Source of the DNA: an uncultured Pseudorhodoferax sp.
GTDB taxonomy: Bacteria > Pseudomonadota > Gammaproteobacteria > Burkholderiales > Burkholderiaceae
NCBI GenBank assembly: GCA_913776795.1
Contig: CAJYRH010000563.1
Location: 1-7,521, forward strand
Direction of reading: 5' to 3'
Length of the DNA stretch: 7,521 nucleotides
The notes under the pieces were generated by a model that made no database searches, was not told the DNA's origin, and worked only from the letters and a program-made list of their open reading frames with translations. Position numbers and translations under genes: made by a program. Positions 7,331-7,521 of the stretch are shown in pieces. Each line of letters opens with the position of its first letter. The first letter of the stretch is position 1.

Positions 7331-7521
7331 CTAGCGCGCGGCCGCCATGCGCACGCACAGGTCGAAGGCCTCCTGCAGGCCCTCGATCTGCGCGATGCCC
7401 CGGCCCGCGATGTCGAAGGCGCTGCCGCTGGCGCCGGACTCTTTGACGACCTCGCCCCACTTGGCGGTCTCGGCCTTGATGAAGGCCGCGAACTGCTCGG
7501 GCGTCTCGGCCACGACCTCGC
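7331..7521 (-). CDS. Chimeric partial ORF: Bug C-terminal segment joined to a PdxA-family tail
   Basis: The frame is open from the right edge to a TAG at 7333-7331. From its N-terminal side the first 31 or so residues (EVVAETPEQFAAF and on to KESGAS) are the end of the Bug protein with one Lys-to-Glu change. The last 31 residues (GSAFDIAGRGIAQIEGLQEA, then FDLCVRMAAAR) do not belong to Bug proteins. They align by eye with the end of 4-hydroxythreonine-4-phosphate dehydrogenase PdxA, whose E. coli form ends HGTALELAGRGKADVGSF and so on. The usual Asp-His before that Gly is replaced by Ala-Ser at the joint. PdxA relatives include TphB, a dihydrodiol dehydrogenase of terephthalate breakdown. The piece lacks every catalytic part of either family, so it is not a functional gene as seen. 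It ends 1 bp from the bug stop. It may be an artefact, a gene broken by rearrangement, or a true fusion continuing beyond the window. Confidence 0.7.
   Translation of the reverse strand, partial: EVVAETPEQFAAFIKAETAKWGEVVKESGASGSAFDIAGRGIAQIEGLQEAFDLCVRMAAAR
7426..7521 (-). repeat. Right arm of the 96-bp inverted repeat, cut by the window edge
   Basis: Inverted near-identical copy of 7226-7321. Homology stops sharply at 7426: inside the arm the sequence reads as Bug, and on the other side it reads as the PdxA-like tail. The joint is therefore a breakpoint between two unrelated genes rather than gradual paralogue divergence. Confidence 0.95.

Noticed and set aside
7330..7345. Adjacent GCTAGC and GCGGCCGC, recognition sites of NheI and NotI, suggesting a cloning scar next to the inverted repeat.
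   Set aside because: Both fall within the stop codon and the Ala-Ala-Ala-Arg end of the PdxA-like tail, and such sites arise easily in GC-rich DNA. No vector sequence is visible.
7226..7521. The inverted repeat as the ends of an insertion sequence or as a transcription terminator.
   Set aside because: Its arms are coding sequence of the bug gene, there is no transposase and no target duplication, and a 96-bp stem with a 104-nt loop and no U-tract is not a usual terminator.

Overview
The window is high-GC DNA, strongly G/C-biased at third codon positions, and looks like a Burkholderiales chromosome, probably Comamonadaceae. The signs are a TctC/Bug-type periplasmic binding protein, beta-ketoadipate genes under a PcaR-type IclR regulator, and a zeta-toxin-like pair of a kind I associate with this order. 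The family placement is inferred from gene content only; there is no rRNA or marker gene here.

Layout. Positions 1-1017 (+) hold the 3' part of a family III (CaiB/BaiF) CoA-transferase gene whose start lies before the window. Facing it, 1027-2914 on the minus strand carries three co-directional genes. In their direction of transcription these are an IclR-family regulator (2914-2114), a small protein (2062-1802) and an overlapping zeta-toxin-like P-loop kinase (1821-1027). From a 73-bp divergent control region (2915-2987), containing an interrupted palindrome and a perfect TATAAT, a tight plus-strand operon runs: pcaI (2988-3704), pcaJ (3701-4351), pcaF (4356-5561), an SDR-family dehydrogenase (5558-6295) and a Bug-type binding protein (about 6340-7329). 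Adjacent cistrons overlap by 4 bp or lie 4 bp apart, except for a 44-bp gap before the bug gene.

How the genes work together. PcaIJ activates 3-oxoadipate with CoA taken from succinyl-CoA, and PcaF cleaves 3-oxoadipyl-CoA to acetyl-CoA and succinyl-CoA, the last two steps of the beta-ketoadipate pathway for protocatechuate or catechol. The divergent IclR protein is the likely pathway regulator. The SDR and the Bug protein are not core pathway members. Their place in the operon suggests it serves a particular imported carboxylate or aromatic substrate, which the sequence does not identify.

The most unusual part is the right edge. The last 96 bp (7426-7521) are an inverted, 95/96 identical copy of the 3' end of the bug gene (7226-7321). 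On the minus strand this copy is joined in frame to the C-terminal tail of a PdxA-family dehydrogenase. This is either an assembly or amplification chimera or a real inverted duplication that made a chimeric gene. The bug gene also has no ATG, GTG or TTG at its expected start: the codon where ATG should be is ACG. I saw no tRNA, rRNA, CRISPR array or insertion sequence. Apart from these oddities the window reads as a fairly ordinary catabolic region, and I found no convincing new multi-gene system.
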